Positions 1 through 10,133 are shown, numbered from the stretch's first letter. The stretch: 43,203 nucleotides of DNA from Legionellaceae bacterium (GCA_029212465.1 JARGNV010000016.1:1-43203); one strand, 5' to 3'. Notes: generated from the sequence alone by a model not told the origin. Program-made: numbers and translations.

Positions 1-2
1 GA

Positions 3-23
3 TGCTGCGGTCAAGCCGCAGCA
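3..23 (-). terminator. GC-rich hairpin beyond the 3' end of mrcA
   Basis: An 8-bp perfect stem (TGCTGCGG at 3-10, CCGCAGCA at 16-23) with a 5-base loop lies about 40 bases past the stop of the minus-strand penicillin-binding protein gene. A U-tract for minus-strand transcription would fall outside the window, so it cannot be checked. Position and stem strength fit a transcription terminator, but this is inference. Confidence 0.35.
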
Positions 24-62
24 CGTCGGTGGTGGAAGCAAATGTCAACAGGCCCTAAGCGA

Positions 63-2456
63 TTAAAACAAATAATCAGGTGCTGCTTTCTGTTTCTTCG
101 GGCGAGTGCGTGAGTTGTTCTCTTCGGTGACTTCAACGCGCACCGCAGCCTCTCCTGGCACTAAATCTTCACGGAAATACTCATCAATGCTTGAAGGGCT
201 ATCACTTGTATCAACCAAACCCGTTTTAGGGTCAATTCTTTTGACCACAACATGCTCTGGTACTTCAAGTGCTTCTTCCGGCTTATCTTTGAGTGCTTCG
301 CGCATAAAGTCTACCCAAAGTGGGAGCGTCACGCGTGAGGCATATTCATGCAGTGAAATAGGGCTGTCATAACCAACCCATGCGGTGACTACTAAGTCAG
401 GATTATACCCTGCAAACCAGGCATCCAGTTGGTCGTTTGTAGTACCGGTTTTGCCGCCAATGTCTTTACGGTTTAAAACGCGTGCAGCACGTGCTGTACC
501 TGTTTGCACGACACCTCTGAGTGCTGTGTTCATCAAAAAGGCGACTTCTTCTGAAATAACGCGTGGTGCTTGTGTGGCAAGGGGTTTCTCTTTAAGTGCT
601 ATATCGCGTGCTACAGCAGTTGGAGTTGCTTGCAAGAGTATATTGCCTTCGGTGTCTGTGATTTTATCAATGAGATAAGGTTCTACCTTATATCCGTTAT
701 TGGCAAATACGGCGTAAGCTGCGGCCAAATCGAGTGGGCTGATGGTGAGGGTGCCAAGTGCAAGGGATAATGTGTGTGGCAGCGTGCCTTTTTGAAAGCC
801 AAAGCGGCTGACAAAGTCGATGGCATAATCAATACCAATGTCATCTAAGATACGAATAGACACTAAGTTTCGAGAGCCAGTTAAACCTGCTTTAAGGCGT
901 GTTGGGCCACCAAACTGGTTGTTAGCATTGTGTGGTCGCCATAAGCCTTCTTGGCTTGGGTCGTCCATTGCAATGGGCGCATCGTTAATGATGGTGGCAA
1001 GTGTGTAACCTTTGGCAAGGGCTCCTGCGTAAATAAAGGGTTTAAAGCTCGAGCCTGGTTGTCTGTCAGCTTGGGTTGCGCGGTTAAACTTACTGCGCTG
1101 AAAATTAAAGCCGCCCACCAAAGCTTCAATGGAACCATTAGATGGGTTTAACGCAACAAGCGCTGCTTCAACTTGTGGTACCTGTGACAGTTCCCACTCA
1201 TTTTTTTCATTTTGTTGGATATAAACAACATCACCAGGAGAGACAACGGTAGATGCTTTTTGAGGTTTTTTACCCACCCAACCTTTTTTAAGGGCTGGGC
1301 GTGCCCAAGAAAAGCCAGACCAAACGAGTGTGAGCGTTTCGCCCTGTGCGTTAAGTGCTTCAGCAGTTTTTTCATCCACCGAAAGAATCACGGCAGGCTT
1401 AAGTGCATTAATAACAGGGTAGGCTTTCAGGTTTTTTTGTAATTGTTTGTGTGTGTAATCAGCGAGTGGTGTCATTTTATAGACGGGGCCACGGTAGCCA
1501 TGCCGTCTGTCGTACGCCATCAAATGATTTTCAACCGTTTGATTGGCATGTTCTTGCAGGCGACTATTGATGGTGGTGTAAACTTTATAGCCGCGGGTGT
1601 AGGCATCAGGGCCAAAATGATCATACAGCGATTGGCGAATCATTTCAGCAACGTAGGGTGCATCCATTTCTGTGTCAATGCCATGGTAGCTTGCGGTAAT
1701 AGGGGCATTTTTAGCTTCTTGGTAAGCTTCTTCAGTGATATATTCATTTTCGCGTAGGCGATCTAATACATGGTTACGGCGCTTTAAGGCTGCTTTAGGG
1801 TTTGCAATGGGATTTTGTGATGAGGGTGCCTGTGGCAAGCCTGCAATCATAGCCATTTGAGCAAGGGTTAACTCATTTAAGTGTTTGCCGTAATATACTT
1901 GAGCTGCAGCAGCAACCCCATACGCACGGTTTCCCAAATAAATTTTATTGAGATATAGCTCAAGAATTTTTTCTTTACTGAGTTCACGGTCAATTTTAAT
2001 AGCGAGTAAAATTTCATTAAATTTTCTAAGAAACGTTTTTTTGCGATTCAAAAAAAAGTTACGCGCCACCTGCATCGTAATGGTGCTCCCCCCTTGTGAT
2101 TTAGTGCCGGTCTGTACCATGCGAATTGCCGCGCGCCCAAGTCCTAATACATCAACACCTGGGTGTTCAAAAAAGCGCTGATCTTCGGTTGCAAGCACCG
2201 CATATACCAAAGTTTGCGGGATTTCATCATAACTGACGGGGGTTCGTTTTTTCTCACCATATTCCTGAATGAGTTTGCCATCTTGACTGTAAATTTGAAG
2301 GGGAACTTGCAGCTGCACGGTTTTAAGTGATTCAACATCTGGTAGCTGACTTTCAGTATAAATATAAAAAATACTAAAAATAATCAGTAAAAAAAAGCCA
2401 ATACTCATCAGTGCCCAAAGGCCACGACGCCAAAATAAAGAGAATGGTTTTTTCAT
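63..2456 (-). CDS. mrcA: Penicillin-binding protein 1A, bifunctional peptidoglycan synthase
   Basis: Class A PBP of 797 residues that polymerises lipid II glycans and cross-links stem peptides in the periplasm, anchored in the inner membrane. A short basic N-terminus precedes one membrane segment (about 13-33). The glycosyltransferase-51 domain follows with EDQRFFEHPG (catalytic Glu91), GGSTITMQVARN (122-133) and KEKILELYLN (161-170). An OB-like insert lies around 315-430. The transpeptidase domain has SxxK (Ser469/Lys472), SRN (528-530) and KTG (669-671), so both activities look intact. Length is slightly below the E. coli protein (about 850). It lies 45 bases downstream of, and on the same strand as, an unrelated coiled-coil gene, so it may be co-transcribed or use its own promoter inside that gene's end. 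The Shine-Dalgarno signal is poor. Confidence 0.97.
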   Translation of the reverse strand: MKKPFSLFWRRGLWALMSIGFFLLIIFSIFYIYTESQLPDVESLKTVQLQVPLQIYSQDGKLIQEYGEKKRTPVSYDEIPQTLVYAVLATEDQRFFEHPGVDVLGLGRAAIRMVQTGTKSQGGSTITMQVARNFFLNRKKTFLRKFNEILLAIKIDRELSKEKILELYLNKIYLGNRAYGVAAAAQVYYGKHLNELTLAQMAMIAGLPQAPSSQNPIANPKAALKRRNHVLDRLRENEYITEEAYQEAKNAPITASYHGIDTEMDAPYVAEMIRQSLYDHFGPDAYTRGYKVYTTINSRLQEHANQTVENHLMAYDRRHGYRGPVYKMTPLADYTHKQLQKNLKAYPVINALKPAVILSVDEKTAEALNAQGETLTLVWSGFSWARPALKKGWVGKKPQKASTVVSPGDVVYIQQNEKNEWELSQVPQVEAALVALNPSNGSIEALVGGFNFQRSKFNRATQADRQPGSSFKPFIYAGALAKGYTLATIINDAPIAMDDPSQEGLWRPHNANNQFGGPTRLKAGLTGSRNLVSIRILDDIGIDYAIDFVSRFGFQKGTLPHTLSLALGTLTISPLDLAAAYAVFANNGYKVEPYLIDKITDTEGNILLQATPTAVARDIALKEKPLATQAPRVISEEVAFLMNTALRGVVQTGTARAARVLNRKDIGGKTGTTNDQLDAWFAGYNPDLVVTAWVGYDSPISLHEYASRVTLPLWVDFMREALKDKPEEALEVPEHVVVKRIDPKTGLVDTSDSPSSIDEYFREDLVPGEAAVRVEVTEENNSRTRPKKQKAAPDYLF

Positions 2457-2500
2457 AAGTGTTTATACTCGTTTTGTTTGGGCATAGGGGTCTTCTCTCA

Positions 2501-2531
2501 ATTATAGATAGTCTCCGGGATGATGTGTAAA
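2501..2531 (-). promoter_or_regulatory. Possible sigma70 promoter for mrcA
   Basis: On the minus strand a perfect TATAAT (2501-2506) overlaps the stop codon of the upstream gene, with TTTACA (2526-2531, 5/6 to consensus) 19 bases before it. The spacing is longer than the ideal 17, so this is a tentative call. It would give mrcA its own transcript with a leader of about 40 bases. Confidence 0.3.
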
Positions 2532-3362
2532 GTGAGTCCCTTCGTCGGAGTCATTACCTGAATGAGTTGCCAGCCAGTCTCTGAATTGCCCCATAAGGCC
2601 TCCGGTTCTTGCTGGCATTTGGTCTGTGCCAGTGAGCCTTGGGCCTGCTGCTGTTGGTTCTTGAGGATATTGGCGGCTAATCATTTGTTGGAAGGCCCGG
2701 TTTTGGAAGCTTAACTCTTCGCGCTTATCTTCTAAATGACGTATCTTTTCTACCTGCTCTTTAATAAGCTGATTTTTTTCTTCAACGATAGTTGCTTGTG
2801 CTGTTCGCATATGTTCTGTTAATGCAATTGTGAGTGTGATATGGAGGTGCCCTATCGCGCTAAAAAAGGTATTGAGTGCGGTATGTGCATCGCCTGAGCG
2901 CGGTATGTTTTGTTGTAGTGCTACAAGCTGTTTGGTGAGTTCTGTTAAGGTACTAGTATAAGTTTCGGGTTCATCTGTGGGCTGAATGTTTTTTGCAATA
3001 TCTAGGAGTGAAATAATTTCTTTTAAAGAAATTAACAACTCACGGCGTGTTTGTGTATGGGCTGTTGCTTCAGAAATGTAGGTGTCGATCTCGCGATTCC
3101 TTCTTTCGGCCTCACACCCTAGTAAAGTCTCTAAGGGGGATGGCTCAGGTGTTTGGCTGAGCCGAGATGTAACTTTAGTCCAGGTGTTCTGATGGGGGGC
3201 TTGCAAGTTGTCTTCAACCTCATCGTCTTTCATGATTTCATCATCGGTATCTTCATCGTCTTTACCCTCGGGCGTGGGGCGCATGACAAGATTATTCTTA
3301 CTTGCGTGATAATCAAGTATTACCTGTATAAGACCACGTTGTATGTCTTCAAAGGTTTTCAT
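2502..3362 (-). CDS. Uncharacterised acidic coiled-coil protein
   Basis: A 286-residue soluble protein that I do not recognise. Residues about 31-52 form a strongly acidic stretch (GKDDEDTDDEIMKDDEVEDN) and 56-80 are Ser/Thr/Pro-rich. From about 90 to 230 the sequence is helical with heptad-like leucines; the clearest coiled-coil part is around 190-228 (IVEEKNQLIKEQVEKIRHLE). The tail is low-complexity, Gly/His/Asp-rich. No signal peptide or membrane segment is visible. The start is supported by AAGAGG 6 bases before the ATG. It occupies the place between mrcA and aroK where many Gammaproteobacteria have the divergent pilMNOPQ operon. A host-interaction role is possible from composition and context, but no function is shown. 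Confidence 0.75.
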   Translation of the reverse strand: MKTFEDIQRGLIQVILDYHASKNNLVMRPTPEGKDDEDTDDEIMKDDEVEDNLQAPHQNTWTKVTSRLSQTPEPSPLETLLGCEAERRNREIDTYISEATAHTQTRRELLISLKEIISLLDIAKNIQPTDEPETYTSTLTELTKQLVALQQNIPRSGDAHTALNTFFSAIGHLHITLTIALTEHMRTAQATIVEEKNQLIKEQVEKIRHLEDKREELSFQNRAFQQMISRQYPQEPTAAGPRLTGTDQMPARTGGLMGQFRDWLATHSGNDSDEGTHFTHHPGDYL

Positions 3363-3450
3363 ACATACCTCTTATCAAAAATTTTATGTTATGACGATGC
3401 AGACTAGAAAAATTAACATAGCTATGGGCTTAATGCGAGAAATGTTAAAA

Positions 3451-3479
3451 GGAATTGGGCTTTAAATTCCAATTTTTTT
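3451..3479 (+). terminator. Terminator-like hairpin in the aroK leader
   Basis: GGAATT (3451-3456) pairs with AATTCC (3465-3470) across an 8-base loop and is followed at once by AATTTTTTT. This has intrinsic-terminator form on the plus strand, but no plus-strand gene lies upstream. It either blocks read-through from an undetected transcript or acts as an attenuator in the aroK leader. The stem is short and AT-rich, so it may also be chance. Confidence 0.35.
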
Positions 3480-3613
3480 AAAGTTAGGGTACTATCTCAA
3501 AGCCCTATATCAAGAAAAGATGCGAGAAAGCCAACCGCATGCTAGAATTGGTGCGCGACACTCAATGGGGTTTATTTTGGTTGGACGTTGAGAATAGAGG
3601 TATGTCACTAAAT

Positions 3614-4141
3614 ATGAGCATTGTCAAAGTACGTAATATTTTTTTGATTGGGCCTATGGGTGCTGGAAAAAGTACAATTGGTCGAACATTAGCAAGGGAG
3701 CTGAAGCTCGATTTTTATGACTCAGATGAAGTCATTGAAGAGCGAGCAGGTGCTGATTTATCTTGGATATTTGATGTTGAAGGCGATGAAGGATTTCGTC
3801 GACGTGAGCAGAAAGTCATTGATGAATTAACCCAAAAAACAAACATCGTGTTAGCAACAGGCGGCGGGGTGATTGTTACGCCTGAAAATCGCAATGCATT
3901 GGCTGCACGCGGGACGGTGATTTATTTAAAAACATCGCTTCAACAGCAGTTTGAGCGTACTAAACGTGATACGAAGCGTCCTTTGCTACGTACCGATGAT
4001 TTAGAAGGTCGTCTTGAGAGTTTGCGTGATGAGCGTGAGCCCTTCTATGAAGAACTGGCGGATGTCAGCTTTGAAACCGATAAATTAACGGTTAAAGCTG
4101 TGACGAACAATATTGTTAAACACATTTATGGCGAGTCCTGA
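3614..4141 (+). CDS. aroK: Shikimate kinase I
   Basis: Phosphorylates shikimate to shikimate-3-phosphate in the cytoplasmic chorismate pathway. The P-loop GPMGAGKST is at residues 13-21, followed by [21 protein letters not shown], the ATGGGV shikimate-binding loop and KRDTKRPLL in the lid. Length is 175 residues, as usual for AroK. The frame stays open upstream to ATG codons at 3539 and 3602. I chose 3614 because it matches the normal short N-terminus (M...[10 protein letters not shown]). ATG 3602 has a purine stretch only 1 base away, so the exact start is uncertain. It overlaps aroB by 14 bases, indicating translational coupling. Confidence 0.96.
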   Translation: MSIVKVRNIFLIGPMGAGKSTIGRTLARELKLDFYDSDEVIEERAGADLSWIFDVEGDEGFRRREQKVIDELTQKTNIVLATGGGVIVTPENRNALAARGTVIYLKTSLQQQFERTKRDTKRPLLRTDDLEGRLESLRDEREPFYEELADVSFETDKLTVKAVTNNIVKHIYGES

Positions 4142-5177
4142 AGTTTTTGAAGAAGTCCATGTTACGTGCTCTCATATACAGTATGTCATTACAATTGGTC
4201 GGCATCTTTTAAAAGATGCCGCGCGTTTTGCGTCTCTTATTCGGGGTACGCAAGTTTTAATTGTAACCAATGAAACCATAGCTCCGTTGTATTTAGAGGC
4301 GCTTTTAGGGTCACTACAAGCATTTCAATGTAATGTGGTGGTGTTACCGGATGGTGAAGCGCATAAAACCCAAGCAAGTGTTACGCGTATTCACGAAACG
4401 CTTATTAAACATCAACATCATCGAGATACGACCCTCATTGCGCTTGGCGGTGGCGTAATAGGCGATATCACAGGCTTTGCTGCATCGACTTATCACCGAG
4501 GTGTCGACTTTATTCAGTGCCCAACGACGTTGCTCGCAGCGGTTGATGCAGCTGTTGGTGGAAAAACAGCCATTAACTATCCCAATGCTAAAAATGCCGT
4601 GGGTAGTTTTCATCATCCTAAAGCGGTGTGTATAGATGTAACATGTTTAGATACCTTGCCTGCGCGCGAGTTTCGTTCAGCGTTTGGAGAAATCATTAAA
4701 TATGCGCTGCTTTCAGGAGATTTATCGCTGCCTTCAAAGCCATTACCTGAATTAATTGCAAGCTGCTGCCGTATTAAAGCAGAGATTGTTAAGGCAGATG
4801 CAACAGATAGAACCGGTGTGCGCGCTTTACTTAATTTAGGCCATACCTTTGCGCATGCATTAGAAACATATACCAATTATACCCGCTGGCTGCATGGCGA
4901 GGCGGTTGCAATTGGCCTTTATTGTGCAGCACGTTTGTCACACGAACTAGGACATCTAGATATAGCGCTTGTGCAACAAATAGACGCGTTGTTGACTTCA
5001 TATGATTTACCACGCCGTGTGCCTGATGATATCTCGTGGGATGCACTGTACACACTGATGCAGCAAGATAAAAAAGCGACGCACGAGTATGTGCCTTTTG
5101 TGTTAATGAAAGCACTGGGGCGGTGTTATTTAGACGTCTCAGTGAAGAAAAAAGATATTGCAGGCTTAGTGGGCTAA
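4128..5177 (+). CDS. aroB: 3-dehydroquinate synthase
   Basis: Converts DAHP to 3-dehydroquinate, the second step of the shikimate pathway, with NAD+ and a divalent metal. Visible signatures are [25 protein letters not shown] (NAD-binding glycine-rich part), [22 protein letters not shown] (metal Glu), [11 protein letters not shown] and [10 protein letters not shown] (metal His residues). Length is 349 residues, near the family norm of about 360. I start at ATG 4128, inside the 3' end of aroK; the frame extends 5 codons further to 4113 without added homology. aroK-aroB is a conserved gammaproteobacterial pair. Confidence 0.96.
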   Translation: MASPEVFEEVHVTCSHIQYVITIGRHLLKDAARFASLIRGTQVLIVTNETIAPLYLEALLGSLQAFQCNVVVLPDGEAHKTQASVTRIHETLIKHQHHRDTTLIALGGGVIGDITGFAASTYHRGVDFIQCPTTLLAAVDAAVGGKTAINYPNAKNAVGSFHHPKAVCIDVTCLDTLPAREFRSAFGEIIKYALLSGDLSLPSKPLPELIASCCRIKAEIVKADATDRTGVRALLNLGHTFAHALETYTNYTRWLHGEAVAIGLYCAARLSHELGHLDIALVQQIDALLTSYDLPRRVPDDISWDALYTLMQQDKKATHEYVPFVLMKALGRCYLDVSVKKKDIAGLVG

Positions 5178-5302
5178 TCTGAATTTTAGGTAAGACGTCC
5201 CAGTAAACTTTTGTTATGGCTATTCGAGGATATTTTACTTAGAATAATGGGTGTGTTTGATACTGGGGCGTATGGACAACAGGGTTAACCAAGGAGATGA
5301 GT

Positions 5303-5734
5303 ATGTATAAGAAGGTGTTGTTTGCGACAGACTTTGATGAAATTGGCGTGAGTGCTGCACATAAGGCAAAGAAAATTGCAGATGAAAATCGCGCAGAGTT
5401 ATTGTTGGTGCATGTGGTTGAACCCATTCCTGCGTATGCTTATCCAGGTTTTGCAGGGTTTGCTGAAGTTGAAGTATCTATTCGTGAGCAAGCAGAGAAA
5501 GAATTGAATGCGCTTGCAAACCAACTGGGTGTCGATATGAAGCACCGGTTGCTTGAGTTTGGTTCGGTTAAAAATGAAATTTTAAGGCTTGCGGAAGAGC
5601 ATGGGGTTGATTTAATCGTTACAGGCAGTCATGGTAAGCACGGCTTGGCTTTATTACTTGGCTCAACAGCGGATGCTATTTTACATGGGGCGCGCTGCGA
5701 TATGCTGATTGTTCAGCCTCAACCTAAAGGGTAG
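5303..5734 (+). CDS. Universal stress protein, UspA family
   Basis: A 143-residue single-domain Usp fold (MYKKVLFATDFDE, VHVVEPIP, GVDLIVTGSHGKHG, CDMLIVQP). AAGGAG at 5291-5296 lies 6 bases before ATG 5303, which decides the start over ATG 5297. The glycine signature reads GSHGKHGLALLLGST, which is G-X2-G-X8-G-S. That is one residue shorter than the ATP-binding G-X2-G-X9-G-S form, so nucleotide binding is uncertain. It stands alone between aroB and ribF with its own Shine-Dalgarno site and a hairpin downstream. Usp proteins are usually induced by stress or starvation; no regulator site is visible. Confidence 0.92.
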   Translation: MYKKVLFATDFDEIGVSAAHKAKKIADENRAELLLVHVVEPIPAYAYPGFAGFAEVEVSIREQAEKELNALANQLGVDMKHRLLEFGSVKNEILRLAEEHGVDLIVTGSHGKHGLALLLGSTADAILHGARCDMLIVQPQPKG

Positions 5735-5764
5735 ATGTATTGATATTTGGCCTTTGCGCCTACT

Positions 5765-5785
5765 TACCCCGCTTCATGCGGGGTA
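5765..5785 (+). terminator. Hairpin after the universal stress gene
   Basis: A perfect 8-bp stem TACCCCGC / GCGGGGTA with loop TTCAT lies 30 bases after the usp stop. The following TCTAGTG is not a clear U-tract, so it could end transcription weakly or only stabilise the 3' end. Confidence 0.45.
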
Positions 5786-5812
5786 TCTAGTGATTGAATG
5801 TGATGTGAATGT

Positions 5813-6760
5813 ATGCGGTTGTTACGAGGTATTCAGGGTGCTACGGTTCTAAAAACAGATACAGTAGCAACCATTGGTAATTTTGATGGGGTGCACGGCG
5901 GGCACCGTGCCCTTTTGCAGGCATTAAAAACAATTGGCCAGCAAAAAAAATTACCAACACTCGTGGTGCTTTTTGAGCCCCAGCCGCATGAATATTTTAG
6001 AGGGACGTCTGCTTCAGCAAGGCTTACCAATTTCAAAGAAAAATGGCGTATACTCTCGCAGTTTAATATCGATTACGTATGTTGCTTGCCATTTAATACG
6101 CGGCTTTCGCGTATGTCTGCAGATGATTTTGCGCGCCAACTGATTTTTTCAAGCCTGCGTGTAAACACACTTTTAATGGGGGAAGATTTTCGCTTTGGTG
6201 CGGGGCGCTTGGGTGATTTATCTTTGCTAAAACACATTTCAAAAGAGATGGGTGCAACGCTTCAGGTGTATTCTGACTTTGTGTTTCAGGGTGCCCGCAT
6301 TAGCTCTACCCGTATTAGGCAGTCCCTTAAAGCAGGCAAGCTTAATGATGCGGCAAAGCTTCTAGGGCGCCCTTATAGTATGTACGGACGTGTTGTGATG
6401 GGTGCACAACTGGGACGAACCTTTGGCGTGCCCACTGCAAATATCAACCCTCAACGTTTAATACTTCCCATGACAGGTGTCTTTTGTGTTAAAGTAAAAC
6501 GTTCGAATGGATTAACCTATGAAGGCGTTGCCAATTTAGGACGAAGACCTACCGTTGATGGGTTGACCAATCGACTAGAAGTCCATTTGTTTGATTTCGA
6601 AGGCTCGTTGTATCACGAGCACTTAGAAGTCTTTTTTTTACATCAGTTGCGAGGCGAGGTAAAATTCCCATCTCTTGAGGCATTAATTGCCCAAATTAAA
6701 GCAGATATTGTAGAGGCCCGCGCCTTATTTCCTCGTTTAGTGGACGCGTTTCCCGTTTAG
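5813..6760 (+). CDS. ribF: Bifunctional riboflavin kinase / FAD synthetase
   Basis: Makes FMN from riboflavin, then FAD from FMN. The N-terminal FAD synthetase domain (about 1-185) has the nucleotidyltransferase motif GNFDGVHGGH (22-31) and ISSTRIRQSL (163-172). The C-terminal flavokinase domain (about 186-315) has GRPYSMYGRV, the PTAN motif (207-210) and NLGRRPT. The 315-residue length is typical. The MRLLRGI start matches the family, but the Shine-Dalgarno is weak. It is 9 bases ahead of ileS, the usual ribF-ileS-lspA order. Confidence 0.97.
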   Translation: MRLLRGIQGATVLKTDTVATIGNFDGVHGGHRALLQALKTIGQQKKLPTLVVLFEPQPHEYFRGTSASARLTNFKEKWRILSQFNIDYVCCLPFNTRLSRMSADDFARQLIFSSLRVNTLLMGEDFRFGAGRLGDLSLLKHISKEMGATLQVYSDFVFQGARISSTRIRQSLKAGKLNDAAKLLGRPYSMYGRVVMGAQLGRTFGVPTANINPQRLILPMTGVFCVKVKRSNGLTYEGVANLGRRPTVDGLTNRLEVHLFDFEGSLYHEHLEVFFLHQLRGEVKFPSLEALIAQIKADIVEARALFPRLVDAFPV

Positions 6761-6769
6761 AGTATACTC

Positions 6770-9595
6770 ATGACCGAACAGACAAATACGATTGATTATA
6801 AAAGCACATTAAATTTACCGCATACAGACTTTCCCATGAAGGCAAACCTTGCAAACCGTGAGCCTGAGCGCTTAAAGGGTTGGAAGGCAGACGATGTGTA
6901 TCAAACCATTCGACAAGCGCGTGCGGGAAACAAAACCTTTATTTTGCACGATGGCCCTCCTTACGCTAATGGGCACCTGCATGCAGGACATGCACTGAAT
7001 AAAATCTTAAAAGATATTGTGGTGAAATCGAAAACCATGAGTGGGTTTGATGCGCCTTATCGACCAGGATGGGACTGCCATGGTTTGCCGATTGAATTAA
7101 ATGTTGAGAAAAAAGTGGGTAAAGCCGGTGTAAAGGTTGATGCGAATACATTTCGCGAGCATTGCCGTGCTTATGCTGCAAGCCAAATTGATATTCAGCG
7201 CGATGAGTTTGAGCGCTTAGGCGTGCTTGGAGAATGGCGTACGCCGTATGTCACCATGGATTATCATTATGAAGCCAATGTGGTGCGGGCGCTGGGGCAG
7301 ATTTTAGCGGGTGGGCACCTTCAGCAAGGCTTTAAACCGGTGCACTGGTGTCTTGACTGTCAATCAGCGCTTGCAGAAGCTGAAGTCGAATATGATGACA
7401 AACGCTCTCCATCGATTGATGTTGCGTTTGAAGTGAAAGATACGCAAGCATTGCTCGATGCATTTGCTGTGACGCTAGAAGAAAAACCTGCGAGCATTCC
7501 TATTTGGACCACAACCCCCTGGACTTTACCGGCCAATGAGGCAGTTTCTGTACACCCTGAACTGACTTATGCGTTGGTGGATACAGGTGCGCAATATTTA
7601 GTCCTTGCGAGCGAGCTGCTTGATGCAGTACGTGCTCGCTATGATAGGAGCACTTGGCAAGTTTGTGGCGAGGCGCAAGGCGAGGTGCTTGAGCACTTAG
7701 CATTACAGCACCCTTTATTTGATGAGCGTGTGGTGCCAGTTGTCTTAAGTACGCACGTTACGACTGAGTCAGGTACAGGCTGTGTTCACACAGCACCAGC
7801 ACATGGCCCAGATGATTATTTAGTGGGCTTAAAGTATGAGTTACCTTGTGTAAATCCAGTTCTTCCAAATGGTTGTTATACTGACGATACACCGCTATTT
7901 AGAGGGCAATCGGTTCGAAAAGTAGATGCAGTCGTTTTAGAGGAGCTACGTGCTCGAGGCGTGCTTTTGCACGAAGAGGTGTTATTGCATAGCTACCCGC
8001 ATTGTTGGCGTCATAAAAGCCCCATTATTTTTCGTGCAACGCCGCAGTGGTTTATTGGTATGGATAAAGAAGGCTTGCGAAGCAGCCTACTTGAGCAAAT
8101 TAAAACGGTGAAATGGATGCCTGGCTGGGGTGAGGCACGTATTCGTAGCATGGTTGAAGGTCGGCCCGACTGGTGCATATCACGCCAGCGTGCCTGGGGT
8201 ATTCCGATTCCATTTTTTACCCATAAAGAAACGGGCGCATTGCACCCAGATACCTCTGCGCTCATTGAAAAAGTAGCGCTTAAAATTGAAGAGGGTGGCA
8301 TTGAGGCGTGGTTTGATTTAGCGCCTGAAGCGCTTTTAGGGGATGAGCATGAGCACTACGTTAAATCAAAAGATGTGCTTGATGTGTGGTTTGATTCAGG
8401 CGTATCACATCGTGCGGTGTTAAATCCCGAAGGCAATGCTGATGTAGTTGCTGATTTGTATTTAGAAGGTTCTGATCAACATCGGGGATGGTTTAACTCG
8501 TCGCTTACTACAGCGGTTGCAATGCACGGAACGCCGCCTTATCGCGCGGTATTAACGCACGGCTATACAGTCGATGGCGAAGGCAAAAAGTTTTCTAAAT
8601 CAAAAGGGAATTATGTGGGTTTAGAGAAGCTTGTAAAACAGTATGGTGCTGATATTTTACGTCTTTGGGTGGCATCAACCGATTATAAGCAAGATGTCAG
8701 CATTTCTGATGAAATTATCAAGCGTAATGCAGATGTCTATCGACGTATTCGAAATACCATGCGCTTTTTGTTGTCTAATTTATTCGATTTTGAGTTTGAG
8801 CGTGATGGTTTGCCTGTTACAGAGTGGGTAGATCTAGACCGCTTTATTGTAGCGCGTGCGCGTGCACTGCAAGCTGAAGTAATAGACGCCTATGATACCT
8901 ATCAATTCCATTTGATTTATCAAAAAATTCATCAATTTTGTGCGATTGAGTTGGGCGGATTTTATCTGGATATTATTAAAGACCGTCAATACACAGGGGC
9001 CAAAAACAGTGTGGCGCGACGTTCTTGCCAAAACGCAATGTATCATTTGCTGCAAATGTTAGTGCGCCTGTTAGCACCTATATTATCGTTTACCGCAGAT
9101 GAAGTATGGGAAGTCATGCCAGGCAAAAAAGCGCACTCTTTATTTGTTGAAACTTGGTATGACGCATGGCCTGAGGGGTTAGAGGCAAGCGCTGATGCGG
9201 TGAGATGGGATAATATATATACTATTCGAGAAGTAGTGAATCAGGCACTAGAAGTCGCTCGTAAAGCCGGTACCATTGGCTCAGCATTAGCAGCAAACGT
9301 TGTTTTGTATGTGGATGCAGCAAATCAAGCGCTCTTAGAGCCATTAGGAAATGAACTGAGATTTGTTTTGATTACGTCAGGGGCGGCATTATTACCTTTT
9401 GATGAAAAGCCACAAGCGATTATGGAAAGTGACATGCCAGGGCTTGCTGTTCAAGTAACCCCGTCTGAGGCAGTAAAGTGTGTGAGGTGTTGGCACAGGG
9501 TGGCAGATATTGGTGAGAACGTGTCCCACCCTGAACTGTGCGCGCGATGCGTAACAAATGTAACAGGTGTTGGCGAGACAAGGACTTGGGCATGA
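6770..9595 (+). CDS. ileS: Isoleucyl-tRNA synthetase
   Basis: Class I synthetase of 941 residues charging tRNA-Ile, with editing of misactivated valine. The HIGH-type motif is HAGH at 71-74, and KFSKS at 607-611 is the KMSKS motif. The CP1 editing domain lies between ([25 protein letters not shown]). WFDSGVSH and [10 protein letters not shown] complete the catalytic core. The C-terminal zinc ribbon has Cys904, 907, 924 and 927, so this is the bacterial type of IleRS. Its stop overlaps the lspA start in an ATGA. Confidence 0.98.
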   Translation: MTEQTNTIDYKSTLNLPHTDFPMKANLANREPERLKGWKADDVYQTIRQARAGNKTFILHDGPPYANGHLHAGHALNKILKDIVVKSKTMSGFDAPYRPGWDCHGLPIELNVEKKVGKAGVKVDANTFREHCRAYAASQIDIQRDEFERLGVLGEWRTPYVTMDYHYEANVVRALGQILAGGHLQQGFKPVHWCLDCQSALAEAEVEYDDKRSPSIDVAFEVKDTQALLDAFAVTLEEKPASIPIWTTTPWTLPANEAVSVHPELTYALVDTGAQYLVLASELLDAVRARYDRSTWQVCGEAQGEVLEHLALQHPLFDERVVPVVLSTHVTTESGTGCVHTAPAHGPDDYLVGLKYELPCVNPVLPNGCYTDDTPLFRGQSVRKVDAVVLEELRARGVLLHEEVLLHSYPHCWRHKSPIIFRATPQWFIGMDKEGLRSSLLEQIKTVKWMPGWGEARIRSMVEGRPDWCISRQRAWGIPIPFFTHKETGALHPDTSALIEKVALKIEEGGIEAWFDLAPEALLGDEHEHYVKSKDVLDVWFDSGVSHRAVLNPEGNADVVADLYLEGSDQHRGWFNSSLTTAVAMHGTPPYRAVLTHGYTVDGEGKKFSKSKGNYVGLEKLVKQYGADILRLWVASTDYKQDVSISDEIIKRNADVYRRIRNTMRFLLSNLFDFEFERDGLPVTEWVDLDRFIVARARALQAEVIDAYDTYQFHLIYQKIHQFCAIELGGFYLDIIKDRQYTGAKNSVARRSCQNAMYHLLQMLVRLLAPILSFTADEVWEVMPGKKAHSLFVETWYDAWPEGLEASADAVRWDNIYTIREVVNQALEVARKAGTIGSALAANVVLYVDAANQALLEPLGNELRFVLITSGAALLPFDEKPQAIMESDMPGLAVQVTPSEAVKCVRCWHRVADIGENVSHPELCARCVTNVTGVGETRTWA

Positions 9596-10053
9596 AAAAA
9601 GCCATTGCATTGGGGTTGAGCCTTCTTGTGATAGTGCTTGATCAAATTACAAAGTATTGGGCAATGACGCATTTAATGCCTTATGAGTCGGTTGCAGTGT
9701 TTCCTATGTTTTCCTGGACACTTGCTTTTAACTCGGGCTCTGCATTTAGTTTTTTAGCGGCGTCTGGTGGTTGGCATATGTGGTTTTTTACAGGCTTTAG
9801 CAGCTTGGTGAGTATTGCCTTGATCATATGGATTATGCGCCTTGAGTCTCGTCTTTTTACCCAGATGTTAGCGCTTGCGCTTATTTTAGGTGGGGCTGTT
9901 GGTAATTTAATTGACAGAATCAGGCTTGGTCATGTGATTGATTTTATTGATGTCTATTACAAAACGCATCACTGGCCTGTCTTTAATGTAGCAGATAGCG
10001 CCATTTGTCTTGGTGCTATCTGGCTCGCCTTAGTTTGGGTGCGAGAGAAGTAA
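9592..10053 (+). CDS. lspA: Lipoprotein signal peptidase (signal peptidase II)
   Basis: Inner-membrane aspartyl protease that removes the signal peptide from lipidated prolipoproteins. At 153 residues with four predicted membrane segments it is slightly shorter than the E. coli protein (164). The conserved DQITKYW is near the N-terminus, then GNLIDR (104-109), VIDF with catalytic Asp117 and FNVADSA with catalytic Asp135. ATG 9592 overlaps the ileS TGA, so translation is coupled; the longer frame from 9538 lies inside ileS and is not needed. The usual next genes (fkpB/ispH) are absent and a convergent ankyrin gene follows. Confidence 0.96.
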   Translation: MKKAIALGLSLLVIVLDQITKYWAMTHLMPYESVAVFPMFSWTLAFNSGSAFSFLAASGGWHMWFFTGFSSLVSIALIIWIMRLESRLFTQMLALALILGGAVGNLIDRIRLGHVIDFIDVYYKTHHWPVFNVADSAICLGAIWLALVWVREK

Positions 10054-10061
10054 AAGCCTCG

Positions 10062-10082
10062 TTGTCTCACGACAGTTTTTTT
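10062..10082 (+). terminator. Intrinsic terminator of ribF-ileS-lspA
   Basis: TTGTC (10062-10066) pairs with GACAG (10071-10075, including one U-G pair) around a 4-base loop and is followed by seven T residues. It begins 9 bases after the lspA stop. The stem is short, but the U-tract and position are good. Confidence 0.5.
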
Positions 10083-10092
10083 GTTTGCAAAA

Positions 10093-10123
10093 CATAACCC
10101 CGTGGACAAGCCACAGGGTTATG
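10093..10123 (-). terminator. Intrinsic terminator of the ankyrin gene
   Basis: CATAACCC (10093-10100) pairs with GGGTTATG (10116-10123), and GTGG pairs with CCAC inside, across one mismatch and a 5-base loop. Read on the minus strand it begins 10 bases after the ankyrin stop and continues into TTTTG. With the plus-strand signal just before it, this separates the two convergent units. Confidence 0.65.
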
Positions 10124-10133
10124 GCACTCATAT

